Assembly (NCBI RefSeq): GCF_003260995.1
Contig: NZ_CP030040.1
Coordinates: 2,899,176-2,963,175, forward strand
Reading direction: 5' to 3'
Length of the DNA: 64,000 nucleotides
Source: Acetobacterium sp. KB-1
GTDB taxonomy: Bacteria; Bacillota; Clostridia; Eubacteriales; Eubacteriaceae
Part shown: positions 9,042 to 18,523 of the stretch, piece after piece
Position numbering within the stretch: position 1 is the first letter of the stretch
How the letters are laid out: every line of letters begins with the position of its first letter
The notes under the pieces: model-generated
What the model was told of the DNA's origin: nothing
Databases searched by the model: none
The model's input: only the letters and a program-made list of their open reading frames with translations
Program-made: the position numbers and the translations under genes

Positions 9042-10673
9042 ATGTTAAAATTAAGGTCAATTAGAATCGTATGGATTGGTTTATTCTGTCTGGCTTTATT
9101 AATGGGGATGACGCCGCTGTTAAGTAGCGTTAAAGCGGAGGATCGTACGGCGCATGATGAAAACGATATCAATTCGGATTCGCAGGGTCAGGCGACGACT
9201 TCGGAGCCCGCGGCAAGTGCTACGATAGGCTGTTCCTATCGCACCCATGTCCAGAATGTCGGATGGCAGAGTTTTGTCAGCAATGGCGTGATGAGTGGAA
9301 CAGAAGGTCAGGGACTTCGTTTAGAGGGGATTGAAGTGAAGCTGGAAAATGTCACCGCGGATGTGGGGGTGGAATATACCACCCATGTGGAGAATATCGG
9401 TTGGCAGAATTATGTAAAAAATGGGTCCATGAGCGGGACCTCCGGTCAGGCCCTTCGTCTGGAAGCTATCAAAATCCGACTGACCGGGGTTGATGCTGCG
9501 AATTACGATCTTTACTATCAGGTTCACGCCCAGAATTTTGGCTGGCTGGATTGGGCCAAAAATGGTAGCAGTGCCGGAACCGAAGGATTTGGCTTTCGGC
9601 TGGAGGGGATTAAAATCATGGTTGTTCCGAAAGGTGATCCGGCACCGGGTGCAACAGACCGTCCGTTTGTCACCACAAATCTTCAAATGACCTATCAGAC
9701 CCATATCCAGAACATTGGTTGGGAGGGCTTTAAACAAAATGGTGAATTAAGCGGAACCACCGGCCAGAATCTTCGCCTGGAAGCGATTGAAATTAAAAAT
9801 GATAATTCTGAAAGTAATGTCGGGATAAAATATCAAACTCATGTCCAGAATGTCGGCTGGCAGGGCTTCAAACAGGACGGCGAAATGAGTGGGACTTCGA
9901 ATCAGGGTCTTCGTCTGGAGGGCATTCAAATCCAGTTGACCGGTGTCAATGCCGATCTTTTTGAAGTTTATTACGCCGCCTATGTGGAAGGTTTTGGATG
10001 GATGCCCTGGGTGATGAATGGCGAAAGTGCGGGAACCGAAGGTCTGGGCCTGAGATTGGAGGGGATTCGGATTCTGGTCCAACTAAAAGGATCAGGTGGC
10101 CCCAAAAATTTAGAAAATGCCTTGGGTTCGATGCCCCAGTTGGTTAATAAAAACCACAGTCTCTCCCAGGATTATGTTCCGGATGATCTGGTCTGGGTTA
10201 GTTTGCCATCCACCCGGGATACCCAGCTCCGGGCTGAGGCTGCCCAGCATTTAATAAAGCTATTTAATGGCGCCAGTGCTCAAGGATTAACCCTCTACTG
10301 TTCTTCCGGGTATCGCTCCTATGCGACCCAGGCATCCCTTTATCAATGGCATCTGGAGACGTATGGGGTGGCCGGAGCGGAACTGCTCAGTGCCCGGCCG
10401 GGAATGAGTGAGCATCAATTGGGACTCGCCATGGATGTCACATCGGCAACCGTTTCCTTTGATCTGGTGGAAGGCTTTGGTGCCACAGCAGAAGGTCAGT
10501 TTGTCAGAGACCACGCCCATGAATATGGGTTTATTGTTCGCTATCCCCAGGGAAAAACCCATATTACCGGGTATGCTTACGAACCTTGGCATCTCCGCTA
10601 CCTGGGTGTTCCGGTGGCAACCACCATTTACAACAGTGGCAAAACGATGGAAGAGTTTTATGGGATTTATTAA
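9042..10673 (+). CDS. ChW-repeat surface protein with D-alanyl-D-alanine carboxypeptidase (VanY/peptidase M15) domain
   Basis: 543 residues from ATG 9042 (AAAGG at 9028-9032, nine bases away; the upstream TTG 9033 is less likely). A signal peptide (about residues 1-30, hydrophobic core LFCLALLMGMTPLL) is followed by six clostridial hydrophobic W (ChW) repeats, each with a GW pair near the start and SGT/AGT...LRLE(G/A)I near the end. They form two successive triplets. The C-terminal 190 residues are a zinc D,D-carboxypeptidase: SSGYRSYATQ, PGMSEHQLGLAMDVTSA and EPWHLRYLG supply the zinc His/Asp/His set. Such enzymes trim the terminal D-Ala from peptidoglycan stem peptides; ChW repeats are thought to bind the cell surface. 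A monocistronic unit bounded by terminators. Confidence 0.93.
   Translation: MLKLRSIRIVWIGLFCLALLMGMTPLLSSVKAEDRTAHDENDINSDSQGQATTSEPAASATIGCSYRTHVQNVGWQSFVSNGVMSGTEGQGLRLEGIEVKLENVTADVGVEYTTHVENIGWQNYVKNGSMSGTSGQALRLEAIKIRLTGVDAANYDLYYQVHAQNFGWLDWAKNGSSAGTEGFGFRLEGIKIMVVPKGDPAPGATDRPFVTTNLQMTYQTHIQNIGWEGFKQNGELSGTTGQNLRLEAIEIKNDNSESNVGIKYQTHVQNVGWQGFKQDGEMSGTSNQGLRLEGIQIQLTGVNADLFEVYYAAYVEGFGWMPWVMNGESAGTEGLGLRLEGIRILVQLKGSGGPKNLENALGSMPQLVNKNHSLSQDYVPDDLVWVSLPSTRDTQLRAEAAQHLIKLFNGASAQGLTLYCSSGYRSYATQASLYQWHLETYGVAGAELLSARPGMSEHQLGLAMDVTSATVSFDLVEGFGATAEGQFVRDHAHEYGFIVRYPQGKTHITGYAYEPWHLRYLGVPVATTIYNSGKTMEEFYGIY
9225..10082 (+). repeat. Six ChW coding repeats arranged as two triplets
   Basis: Tandem units of about 45 codons within the carboxypeptidase gene. 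Units 1 and 4, 2 and 5, and 3 and 6 resemble each other most. Units 3 and 6 share an AGTEG...FRLEGI or AGTEG...LRLEGI variant and an (Y/F)(D/E)(L/V)YY start, whereas 1, 2, 4 and 5 read (S/Y)(Y)xTHxxNxGW. The pattern points to duplication of a three-repeat block. Confidence 0.85.
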
Positions 10674-10708
10674 AAAAAACGGGCCGGTCATTTTCGGTTT
10701 AATAATAA

Positions 10709-10754
10709 GGGAGGTGAGGTAGTCAACGCTTGACTACCTCACCTCCCGTTTTTT
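10709..10754. terminator. Bidirectional terminator
   Basis: Perfect 17-base stem (10709-10725 with 10731-10747), loop ACGCT, then GTTTTTT on the plus strand. It separates the carboxypeptidase gene from the convergent phoH-like gene. Confidence 0.92.
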
Positions 10755-10766
10755 ACAGCTGTTGTT

Positions 10767-12137
10767 TTACATGCGTTGGGTTGCATCAAATGCTAGTGCC
10801 GAACGTAAACACTCATCAGCATGCATGGTCAATTGGAAACACAGGGGACTGCCCTTCATTCGGTCAGAAGCATAGCTTAAACCATTGGTTTTTTCATCCA
10901 GTAAAGGGTGGTCGATCTGTTGTGGGTCACCGAGTAAAATCACTTTGGTACCCTTGCCGACACGGGTTATAATTCCTTTAACTTGTTTGGGGGTGAGGTT
11001 CTGGGCTTCATCGATAATCAGGTAGGTGTGAGTAATGGAGCGGCCCCGGATGAAATTCATCGCTTCGGCGGTAATAATGCCGCGTTCAAAAAGCTCTTCA
11101 ATTTTTTTTCGCATTTCGATTTCATTCTGGAACCGGGATTTGTCACTGCGATCCATCAGAACTTCCAGATTATCAATAATGGGGCGGAGAAGCGGAGCAA
11201 TTTTCTCCTGCTCATTGCCGGGAAGAAAGCCAATTTCATCATCAAATTGAACATTGGGTCGGGTTACTAATATCTTGCGATAGCCCGTAAAATCCGGGTC
11301 TAAGGTTTGATGGAGACCGACAGCCAGAGAATAGAAGGTTTTCGCCGTTCCAGCAGTGCCCTTCACAATGACCAGTGGTGCGGTTTCGGCGTCCTGCATC
11401 AGGGCTTCCTGTAAAAAACGCTGGCCGACATTTTTAGGTTTTACCCCAAAAGGTTCCTGATTCTGGCTTTTTAAACCAACAATCTTTTTGCCATTATATC
11501 GGCCAAGAAGGGTTTTTCTTTCATTGATATCAGAATGGATAATAAAAAACTGATTATATTCAGGGACAACAGCCGTTTTATTTTTATGGGCATCCAGATA
11601 ATATAAATTTTCAATGGCGATTCCTTTTTTCTTTAAATCTTCCATTTTTTCGTCTGGGACATACACTTCCATGCGTCCGGTGTATTGGTCCTGCAAAAGA
11701 GGGGATTGTTCGGCGGTGAAATCCTCGGTGGGGATCGAAAGCATCTGGGACTTTAAGCGGAGGAGAATATCTTTTGTGATTAGAGTTACCGGCTCGTCCT
11801 GATTAATGAGACCCTTGCAGACTTTTAAAATCCGGTTATCATTGGAGTTGCTCTGAAAACCATAAGGAAGATCAATTGAAGCGAAATTTGCTTCGATCTT
11901 AACTGTTCCGCCATTGTCCAGACTGACGCCTTCAAACAAATTACCCCTTTGTCGCAATTGCTCCAAAAAGCGGATGGACTGTCGGGAGTTGGCGCCCCGC
12001 TCACCGTCCTCGTTTTTAAGTTTGTCCAAATCTTCCAGCACGGCAATGGGCAGCACAATTCGGTTATCCTCGAAGGCGAACAGCGCATGGGGGGATTGAA
12101 TCAATACATTGGTATCAAGTACATACGTTTTTGGCAT
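10767..12137 (-). CDS. PhoH-like ATPase with N-terminal PIN domain
   Basis: 456 residues. The N-terminal PIN domain (about 1-140) starts with VLDTNVLIQSP and holds the acidic residues expected of a metal-dependent ribonuclease (D8, then EDLDKLK). The C-terminal PhoH P-loop ATPase has Walker A KGTAGTAKT at about residue 260 and Walker B TYLIIDEAQNLTP, followed by TRVGKGTKVILLGDPQQID. PIN-PhoH (YlaK/PhoH2-type) proteins are RNA-acting ATPases implicated in RNA unwinding and cleavage. The A of GTAKT replaces the usual G of GTGKT. The ATG has a GGAGG site upstream. No operon partner is seen. Confidence 0.9.
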   Translation of the reverse strand: MPKTYVLDTNVLIQSPHALFAFEDNRIVLPIAVLEDLDKLKNEDGERGANSRQSIRFLEQLRQRGNLFEGVSLDNGGTVKIEANFASIDLPYGFQSNSNDNRILKVCKGLINQDEPVTLITKDILLRLKSQMLSIPTEDFTAEQSPLLQDQYTGRMEVYVPDEKMEDLKKKGIAIENLYYLDAHKNKTAVVPEYNQFFIIHSDINERKTLLGRYNGKKIVGLKSQNQEPFGVKPKNVGQRFLQEALMQDAETAPLVIVKGTAGTAKTFYSLAVGLHQTLDPDFTGYRKILVTRPNVQFDDEIGFLPGNEQEKIAPLLRPIIDNLEVLMDRSDKSRFQNEIEMRKKIEELFERGIITAEAMNFIRGRSITHTYLIIDEAQNLTPKQVKGIITRVGKGTKVILLGDPQQIDHPLLDEKTNGLSYASDRMKGSPLCFQLTMHADECLRSALAFDATQRM

Positions 12138-12349
12138 AAAAAACCTCCATAAAATCTATTTTATGTTTTGCAGTTTCAAGTTGAGTGTACACCAAAAAAT
12201 CACGAAGAAGGTTTGGAACATGTTAAATATTTAAGACCAAGTCAGATGAGCAGATATTTGAAAGATTAGAAAATTTATGGGTATGAATCAAAAATACAGC
12301 GACATCTTAATTCTTGTGATCAAAATCTTGTCATAGGAAAGGAGCAATT

Positions 12350-15300
12350 GTGGAAGCATTACCATTACTGATTTCGTTTATATTTTTCATGCTTGGTTGC
12401 AGCTATGGTTTTTTTGGCAGCTATGTTGTTTTGAATAATTCAAAAGAAAAAAGTTATCGACTTTTTTTGTATTGTGTACTTTTATGAGTGTCTGGGCTAT
12501 TGGTTTTGCTCTGGCTGTTTCGGCTCCGGATCATGAGACCTGTTTATTCTGGCGGCGGGTTTCGGCATTGGGCTGGGGAACCTTTCCGGGAATTCTCCTG
12601 CATTATTTGTTAATTCTGACCCACCGGAATAAGCTGTTAAAACAGGGGTGGCTTTATTTTCTGATCTATATACCGGCGGCAGTGATAATTTACGTTTTTG
12701 CGCTGGCCCGGAACTTAGCCATTATTCAGTATAACTTAGTAAGTACGTCCTTTGGATGGATCAATCATTTGGGAAATAATGTCTGGGATCAGTTTTATAA
12801 CCTATACTACTTTGGCTGCATCCTGGTGGGGCTGGTGCTATTAGCTGACTGGACAAAAAACACCCAAAATCAGCACAATAAAAAACAGGGACGATTTATC
12901 TTGCTGTGTTTTTTCGTTTCGCTTGGAGTAGGCATTATTTTAGAGGTGTTTAGTCAACTATTTTTGACCATCGCTGTTTTTCAGTTGATTCCAAATATCA
13001 TGTACATCGTGACGCCTGGTATTTTTTATTCAATAAAAAAATACGGATGGGTGAAAATGAAGGCATTTAGCAAGGACGAAATAATTTTAAATACAGCTTC
13101 ACGTAAAAAAATCTATGATTATCTGACCGGGGCCTTTATTGCGGGCAGCTTTTTAAATATCATTTCTCAGTATTTTTTGGAAAAACGCGGCGATCTCACG
13201 GTAATTTTGCAATTCAGCAGCCTGCTTTTGATTATCGGACTGGCCGTTCAGATCATTCAACGGATGGCGATAGTGAAGAAGTATCAGAATAAGATTATTC
13301 TGGCGATTCTGGTAGCTGTCATTCCGGTGATCACGCTCCGGTTTATCAGTTCAGCCAGTATGACGATCTGGGCATTTCCCTTTATCCTGATTTTGATTGC
13401 CCTTGTATTTAATAATCGTATTGCCATCGTCGGGATTACCGTATCAATATTTTTAACTCAGATTCTGGTATTTATCATCAATCCCCAGGTGATTGTGAAT
13501 ATTGATAGCAAGGATCATATCGTTAGAATCGGTCTGTTTGGCATCGGGATTTGGGTCGCCTTTTTTGTCAACGATTTATACGTTAAGCGTTTGAAAGAGA
13601 ATACTGAACAAATTAAGATTCAAAAAATGGTCGCCCAGGTATCCACCGATTTTTTGAATGTTAATAAAGAAAATTTTGATGTGATAACCGATAAATGGTT
13701 GGCTAAAAGCGGCGATATTTTTGACGTAGATCGGGCCTGCCGATGCTTTTTTAGTGAGGATAAAAAAAGGTTCAACTGCAAGAGTGAGTGGCGAAGAGAA
13801 GGGCTTGGGTCTCACAAAAAAAAACATCAGGATATGGCCGTAGCGGATGCTCCGGACTGGATTAGTGAAATATTGGCCAATAAAGTCGCTTATCGTTTTG
13901 ATAAAGAAAGTAAGCCGGGAGAAAAAAATGACGATGATCAGGATTTACACTATTGCAGCAATGTGACCATAGCCATCCCCATTGCCTACAAGGGCGATGT
14001 TCGGGGGTTTTTGGCCTTTAATATCGATAAAGAAGAGAAAACGATTAGCGACAAGCATAAGGATCTACTGGAAATTATCGCCAATCTTTTAGCTGACGCG
14101 ATGTTAAAGATTGAGTCAGAAAAAGAGATTGCCTATCTCGCCTACTATGATCAGCTAACGGGAAGGCCTAACCGGTTACTCTTTGGCGAACGTGTTGCAG
14201 AGCAAATTGAAATAGCCAAAAAAACAGAAGAAATGATCGGAATCATCTATTTGGATATTGATAGCTTTAAAACCGTCAATGATATCATGGGCCATGAGGG
14301 TAGCAGTGAACTTTTGGTTCAGGTTAGTCAGAAGTTGGTCCGATCAATAAAGCAAACCGATACGGTTTGTCGTTTTGAGGGAGACGGATTTTTAATCATG
14401 CTAAGTAATATTTCCCGCGAAAAGGAGGTCGTAAAGGTAACCAGCCGGATGACCGGTTTATTTAAGCATGCCTTTATCGTCAATGGCCAGGAATTCTATA
14501 TCTCTGCTAATGCCGGTGTTGCGATTTATCCGAAGGATGGAGAAACGACCGAAGAATTGATAAAAAATGCCGATATTGCCATGTATAAGGCGAAAGAAAA
14601 GGGAAAAAACAATTATGTATTATGTTCATTACTGATTAAAGAAGAAGTGAAGTTAAGAAATAAGCTCACCAGCAATTTGTATCATGCTTTGGAAAATAAG
14701 GAATTGCAGGTTTACTATCAACCACAGGTTTGTTTGCAAACCGGAAAGATCGTCGCCGTCGAGGCATTGCTGAGATGGAATCATCCTGAATTGGGGATAA
14801 TTCTACCCAAGGTGATCATTCCTCTGGCCGAACAAACGGGGCTAATTAATCCCATTGGCGAATGGGTGTTAAAAACAGCATGCAGTCAAAATAAAGCTTG
14901 GCAGGACAGTGGTCTGCCTCAGGTACGGATCGCTGTTAATATCTCAGCTAGCCAATTTGGAAATCCGATGCTGATTGGCATGATTAAAAAGATACTAAAA
15001 AAAGCCGATTTAAAACCGAAGCATCTGGAATTGGAGCTGACCGAAAACATTGCCATCAACAAATCCAGCTATGTTATTTGTATATTAAGCGAGCTAAAAA
15101 AGCTGGGGGTATATCTTTCCATTGATGATTTCGGCACCGAATACTCATCTCTGAGCCGATTAAAAGGACTGCCTGTTGACCAGCTGAAAATTGATAAGCA
15201 GTTTATTGATGGCGTCGTCGGAAATGAAAAAGATCAGGCGATCGTCAATACAATTATCCAGCTGGCTAAAAATCTGGGAATAAATGTAATTGCCGAAGGA

Positions 15301-15432
15301 GCTGAAACCGAAGAACAGGTTAATTTTCTAAAAGAAAATCAGTGTGACACGATACAGGGCTTCTATTACTATCATCCATTGCCGGCAGATGAGATGGCAG
15401 CGGTGCTGCGACAAAATGGGTCGACATCCTGA
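12350..15432 (+). CDS. 7TM-GAF-GGDEF-EAL c-di-GMP phosphodiesterase, apparent frameshift near the 5' end
   Basis: The main frame runs from 12472 to 15432, but it has no ribosome binding site and starts inside a membrane domain. A GTG at 12350, behind GGAAAGGAG, opens a frame that encodes the missing first helix (VEALPLLISFIFFMLGC...) and stops at 12485. The two join across the T tract at 12462-12468 if one T is added, or by a -1 slip on T TTT TTG. Spliced, the protein has about 1027 residues: many N-terminal membrane helices, a GAF-like region, a GGDEF domain with a degenerate EGDGF motif (14377-14391) and an EAL domain. EAL (14761-14769), ELTEN, DDFGTEYSS, KIDKQF, EGAE and QGF are all kept. 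It should hydrolyse c-di-GMP rather than make it. Frameshift could be a sequencing error, programmed, or a real lesion. Confidence 0.8.
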
Positions 15433-15450
15433 TTAAGGCATCAGGATGTC
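15423..15450 (+). terminator. Weak terminator hairpin overlapping the stop codon
   Basis: Perfect 11-base arms GACATCCTGAT (15423-15433) and ATCAGGATGTC (15440-15450) with a six-base loop. The stop codon of the EAL gene lies in the left arm. The T run that follows is poor (GGTTTATT), so termination efficiency is uncertain. Confidence 0.55.
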
Positions 15451-15457
15451 GGTTTAT

Positions 15458-16708
15458 TCAGTTTAACTGATTTTCTTCCAAGGCCAGTTTGGCGGCCGGG
15501 AAGGGCTCCAGAGCTCGGCTTAAGATGCCCTGTACATAGGCAATCAGCATCCCGTAGTTGGTGATGTGAACCCCTTTATTTCTGGCGGTGTGAACCCGGT
15601 ACTGCATTTCCCGGCGGTTGAGCATACAGCCGCCGCAGTGGACAATAACCGCATATTCGCCAATATCCTTGGGATAATGAGCGCCCGAAGCCCAGTGAAA
15701 TTCAATATCACAGCCGGTAATCTGGCGGATCCAGCGAGGGATTTTGACCTTGCCAATATCATCGGCCTGGCGGTGATGGGTACAGCCTTCGACGATCAGC
15801 ACCTTATCCCCGGGGGCTAATTGTTCAATCCGTTTGATCCCCTTAACCATTTCGGCCAGATCCGTTTTTTGGCGGGCAAACAGGATCGAAAAGGAGGTCA
15901 GCGGTATATCGGCTGGGGTGTCGGCCGAGACCTTCAGAAAGGCCTGGGAATCAGTGATGACAAGAGCTGGAGGCTTAGCCAGGTTTTCCAGGGTGTGTTT
16001 TAGCTCGTGTTCCTTGGTGATCATGGCCACCGCATCTTTTTCAAGGATGTCCCGGATGGTTTGCTGCTGGGGCAGAATCAGTCGGCCTTTGGGAGCGGAT
16101 TTGTCGATCGGGGTAACCAGTACCACCATATCACCGGATTCGATCAGATCCCCAACCAGCGCTGGTTCGACATCTTCATAGTTGGCGTGGTCGATGATCA
16201 TTTGCTTAACGGCTTTAATCCCGCTACCATTATAAACACTGGTAAAGGATAAGGGGATTTTAAGTGTTTTTTTCAAAGCTTCAATTTCTTCAGGAGCAGG
16301 ACAACCCTTATCGGCTTTATTAAGCACAAAAACGCTGGGGATTTTTCGCTTAATTAACTGGTCAATAAATTCTTCTTCAAATTCAGTAATGCCGGTTTCA
16401 ATATCAGCGACCACAATGGCAAAATGACATTTCCTGAGCACCTCGTAGGTTTTTTCAATTCGCAACATCCCCAGTTCTCCGGTGTCGTCCAGACCGGCGG
16501 TGTCAATAAAGACGACCGGGCCAATCGGCAGCAGTTCCATGGTTTTGTAAACCGGGTCAGTGGTGGTTCCGGCCACATCCGAAATAACCGCCACCGATTG
16601 GTCGGTGAGGGCATTGATCAGCGAAGACTTTCCAGCATTTCGTTTGCCAAAAAGACCAATCGCCATCCGGCTGGACATGGGGGTTTCATTCATGCTATTC
16701 ACATTCAT
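15458..16708 (-). CDS. hydF: [FeFe]-hydrogenase H-cluster maturation GTPase HydF
   Basis: 416 residues, the usual HydF length. The N-terminal GTPase domain has the P-loop GKRNAGKSS (21-29), a switch GTTTDPV, DTAGLDD and NKAD. The C-terminal iron-sulfur domain shows C309-THH, then H357-C358-x2-C361, the diagnostic HydF cluster motif. HydF is the scaffold that receives the iron, CO, CN and dithiomethylamine parts made by HydE and HydG and delivers the [2Fe] subcluster to hydrogenase. It lies 20 bases downstream of aspA on the same strand, an arrangement known for hydrogenase maturation clusters. hydE and hydG are not in this window. The ATG at 16708 has an AAAGGA site. Confidence 0.96.
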   Translation of the reverse strand: MNVNSMNETPMSSRMAIGLFGKRNAGKSSLINALTDQSVAVISDVAGTTTDPVYKTMELLPIGPVVFIDTAGLDDTGELGMLRIEKTYEVLRKCHFAIVVADIETGITEFEEEFIDQLIKRKIPSVFVLNKADKGCPAPEEIEALKKTLKIPLSFTSVYNGSGIKAVKQMIIDHANYEDVEPALVGDLIESGDMVVLVTPIDKSAPKGRLILPQQQTIRDILEKDAVAMITKEHELKHTLENLAKPPALVITDSQAFLKVSADTPADIPLTSFSILFARQKTDLAEMVKGIKRIEQLAPGDKVLIVEGCTHHRQADDIGKVKIPRWIRQITGCDIEFHWASGAHYPKDIGEYAVIVHCGGCMLNRREMQYRVHTARNKGVHITNYGMLIAYVQGILSRALEPFPAAKLALEENQLN

Positions 16709-16728
16709 AACTTTTTATTTCCTTTCGA

Positions 16729-18123
16729 TCAGTGCTTTTTATCTGTACTGGGTGAGGTCAGTCGTTCCGGTTTTAAAAGGGCCTCGAGTTCAGCCGCGGT
16801 CATCCAATTTTTTTCAAGGATAATATCGCGAATGGATTGTCCCGTTTCTTTTAATATCAGGGCCGCTTCGGTGCCCTTGTCATACCCGAGAATGGGCGTG
16901 AGGGCAGTGAGCATCACGGTACTGTTTTCCAGATTTTCCCGACAGGTTTGCGTGTTGGCGGTGATTCCCTCAATGCAGCGTTTAATAAAGATCGGCAGGG
17001 TGTGATCGAGCAGATTAAGTTCTTCAAACAGATTTTTGGCAATCACTGGCAGGAAGGCATTGAGTTCTAATTGCCCCGACATGGCGGCCAGAGTAATCGC
17101 GGTGTCATTGGCGATAATCTGAAAGGCCACCTGATTGACAGCCTCAGGAATGACCGGATTGACCTTTCCCGGCATAATTGAAGACCCGGCCTGCGCTGCG
17201 GGTAAGGTGATTTCACCAATGCCGGTGTAAGGGCCCGAGGAAAGCAGTCGCAGATCATTGGCAATTTTGGACAGGTTGACGGCGGCGGTTTTTAACAGGC
17301 CGGAAACTTCCACAAAGACATCGCAGTTCTGGGTCGGATCCATCATGTAATCGGTCCGGGCCAGGCTGATGCCGGTGAGATCCCGGAGTTTTTCAATCAT
17401 CGTAAAGATGTAAGAACGGGGCGCATTTAATCCGGTGCCTACGGCAGTACCACCGATGTTTACCTGCCTGAGTCGTTCTTCGGCTTTGTAAAGTCGCCAG
17501 CGATCCCGGGAAATAGCCTGAGCCCAGGCGCCAAACTCCTGGCCCAGGGTTACCGGTACCGCATCCTGAAGCTGAGTCCGTCCGGCTTTGATGACCCGGG
17601 AGAATTCTTCTTCTTTTTCCTGGAGCGCTGATTGCAGGTTGGCAAAGGATTCAGCCACCGGCTTTAACAGTCGGATGGCGGCAATCCGTACCGCCGTTGG
17701 AAAGACATCATTGGTGGATTGGTGAAGATTGACATGATCCAGGGGATGAATCAAATGATAATCTCCTTTTTGTCCGCCCAGGCGCTCAATGGCCCGGTTG
17801 GCAATCACCTCGTTGACATTCATATTGGCAGAGGTGCCGGCGCCCCCCTGCATACAATCCACGACAAACTGGCTTCGCAGCGCGCCGGCTAGGATCTCGT
17901 CACAGGCTGCCGTGATGGCTTCGCCCTTTTTTGCATCCAGGGCACCAATGCTAATATTGGTAAGGGCTGCCGCTTTCTTGATCACCACCAGGGCTTCCAC
18001 TAACTCTTTATGAATGGGAATGCCGGTGATAGAAAAATTTTCCCGGGCCCGAACGGTATGGATGCCGTAGTAAGCATCAACGGGCACGTCCCGTTGGCCC
18101 AATAAATCGTGTTCTGTTCGCAT
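16729..18123 (-). CDS. aspA: Aspartate ammonia-lyase
   Basis: 464 residues from the ATG at 18123. The sequence GAGGAAA just upstream favours it over ATG 18135, and homologues begin M(R/K)xEHDLLG. The fumarase/aspartase superfamily signature GSSIMPGKVNP and the early TSANMNVNEV and QSTNDVFPT motifs are present. The enzyme splits L-aspartate into fumarate and ammonia. Located directly before hydF behind a long leader with a terminator. Ammonia is a possible nitrogen source for the azadithiolate bridge of the H-cluster, but that link is inference from co-location; ordinary aspartate catabolism is the default role. Separation from fumarase rests on overall similarity and the EHDLLG start. Confidence 0.92.
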   Translation of the reverse strand: MRTEHDLLGQRDVPVDAYYGIHTVRARENFSITGIPIHKELVEALVVIKKAAALTNISIGALDAKKGEAITAACDEILAGALRSQFVVDCMQGGAGTSANMNVNEVIANRAIERLGGQKGDYHLIHPLDHVNLHQSTNDVFPTAVRIAAIRLLKPVAESFANLQSALQEKEEEFSRVIKAGRTQLQDAVPVTLGQEFGAWAQAISRDRWRLYKAEERLRQVNIGGTAVGTGLNAPRSYIFTMIEKLRDLTGISLARTDYMMDPTQNCDVFVEVSGLLKTAAVNLSKIANDLRLLSSGPYTGIGEITLPAAQAGSSIMPGKVNPVIPEAVNQVAFQIIANDTAITLAAMSGQLELNAFLPVIAKNLFEELNLLDHTLPIFIKRCIEGITANTQTCRENLENSTVMLTALTPILGYDKGTEAALILKETGQSIRDIILEKNWMTAAELEALLKPERLTSPSTDKKH

Positions 18124-18153
18124 TTTTTTCCTCATTTCAACAAAATCAAAGAT

Positions 18154-18191
18154 AAAAAAACTCTCTTTCCGAAAAAAGGACGGAAAGAGAG
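18154..18191 (-). terminator. Leader terminator (attenuator) just upstream of aspA
   Basis: On the minus strand, CTCTCTTTCCG (18191-18181) pairs perfectly with CGGAAAGAGAG (18171-18161), followed by seven T. It ends only about 30 bases before the aspA start, and no gene precedes it on that strand. It must therefore act on the aspA-hydF leader itself. Confidence 0.85.
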
Positions 18192-18336
18192 CGTAATAGC
18201 ATTAGGATGTTTATTAAAATAAAATATAAAAAATATTAAATCAAATAAACTTGCCAATTTCGCACCTTTCCGGTCAGAAAAATCTTTTCGGTCAGGATAA
18301 TAGCAACAATATAACGTTTTCAGTTTAATAAGGCAA
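18192..18336 (-). promoter_or_regulatory. Promoter and structured leader of aspA-hydF
   Basis: On the minus strand a promoter TTGCCT (18336-18331), 17 bases, TATATT (18313-18308) predicts a start near 18301, giving a leader of about 180 bases. The leader holds a direct repeat CTGACCGAAAAGAT / CTGACCGGAAAGGT (18295-18282 and 18277-18264). The second copy contains CGGAAAG (18272-18266), identical to the 3' arm of the terminator and able to pair with its 5' arm, so it could serve as an antiterminator. No known riboswitch class or T-box is recognised. The remaining 188 bases up to the cheW start show nothing else clear. Confidence 0.6.
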
Positions 18337-18523
18337 TCTTAGCATTGTTTGGTGGGTTTGTCAAAGTCGGGTTAGGGTATTATTTTGCAATAGCGACAGC
18401 GGTGTTTTTTTCTTAAAATTAACAATCTTTTTTCTTGACTATTTAAGCAGGTTTAACTAACATAGAGTTTAACGAGTTTGTAATAAACATTTAATCAACA
18501 CAATATAAATCGGGAGGCCTGCA

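Noticed and set aside
9321-10082. Minus-strand open frames opposite the ChW repeats
   Set aside because: Their repeated look comes only from the repeats on the coding strand; no independent support.
9225-10082. Regular repeats considered as a CRISPR array
   Set aside because: Units are about 135 bases, translate throughout as ChW repeats and have no spacer structure.
16424-17005. Open frame of 193 codons on the plus strand across hydF and aspA
   Set aside because: It lies opposite two well-identified genes and has no start signal; a shadow of codon bias.
18192-18301. T-box or glycine riboswitch in the aspA leader
   Set aside because: No T-box bulge sequence and no glycine aptamer core; left as an unassigned leader.
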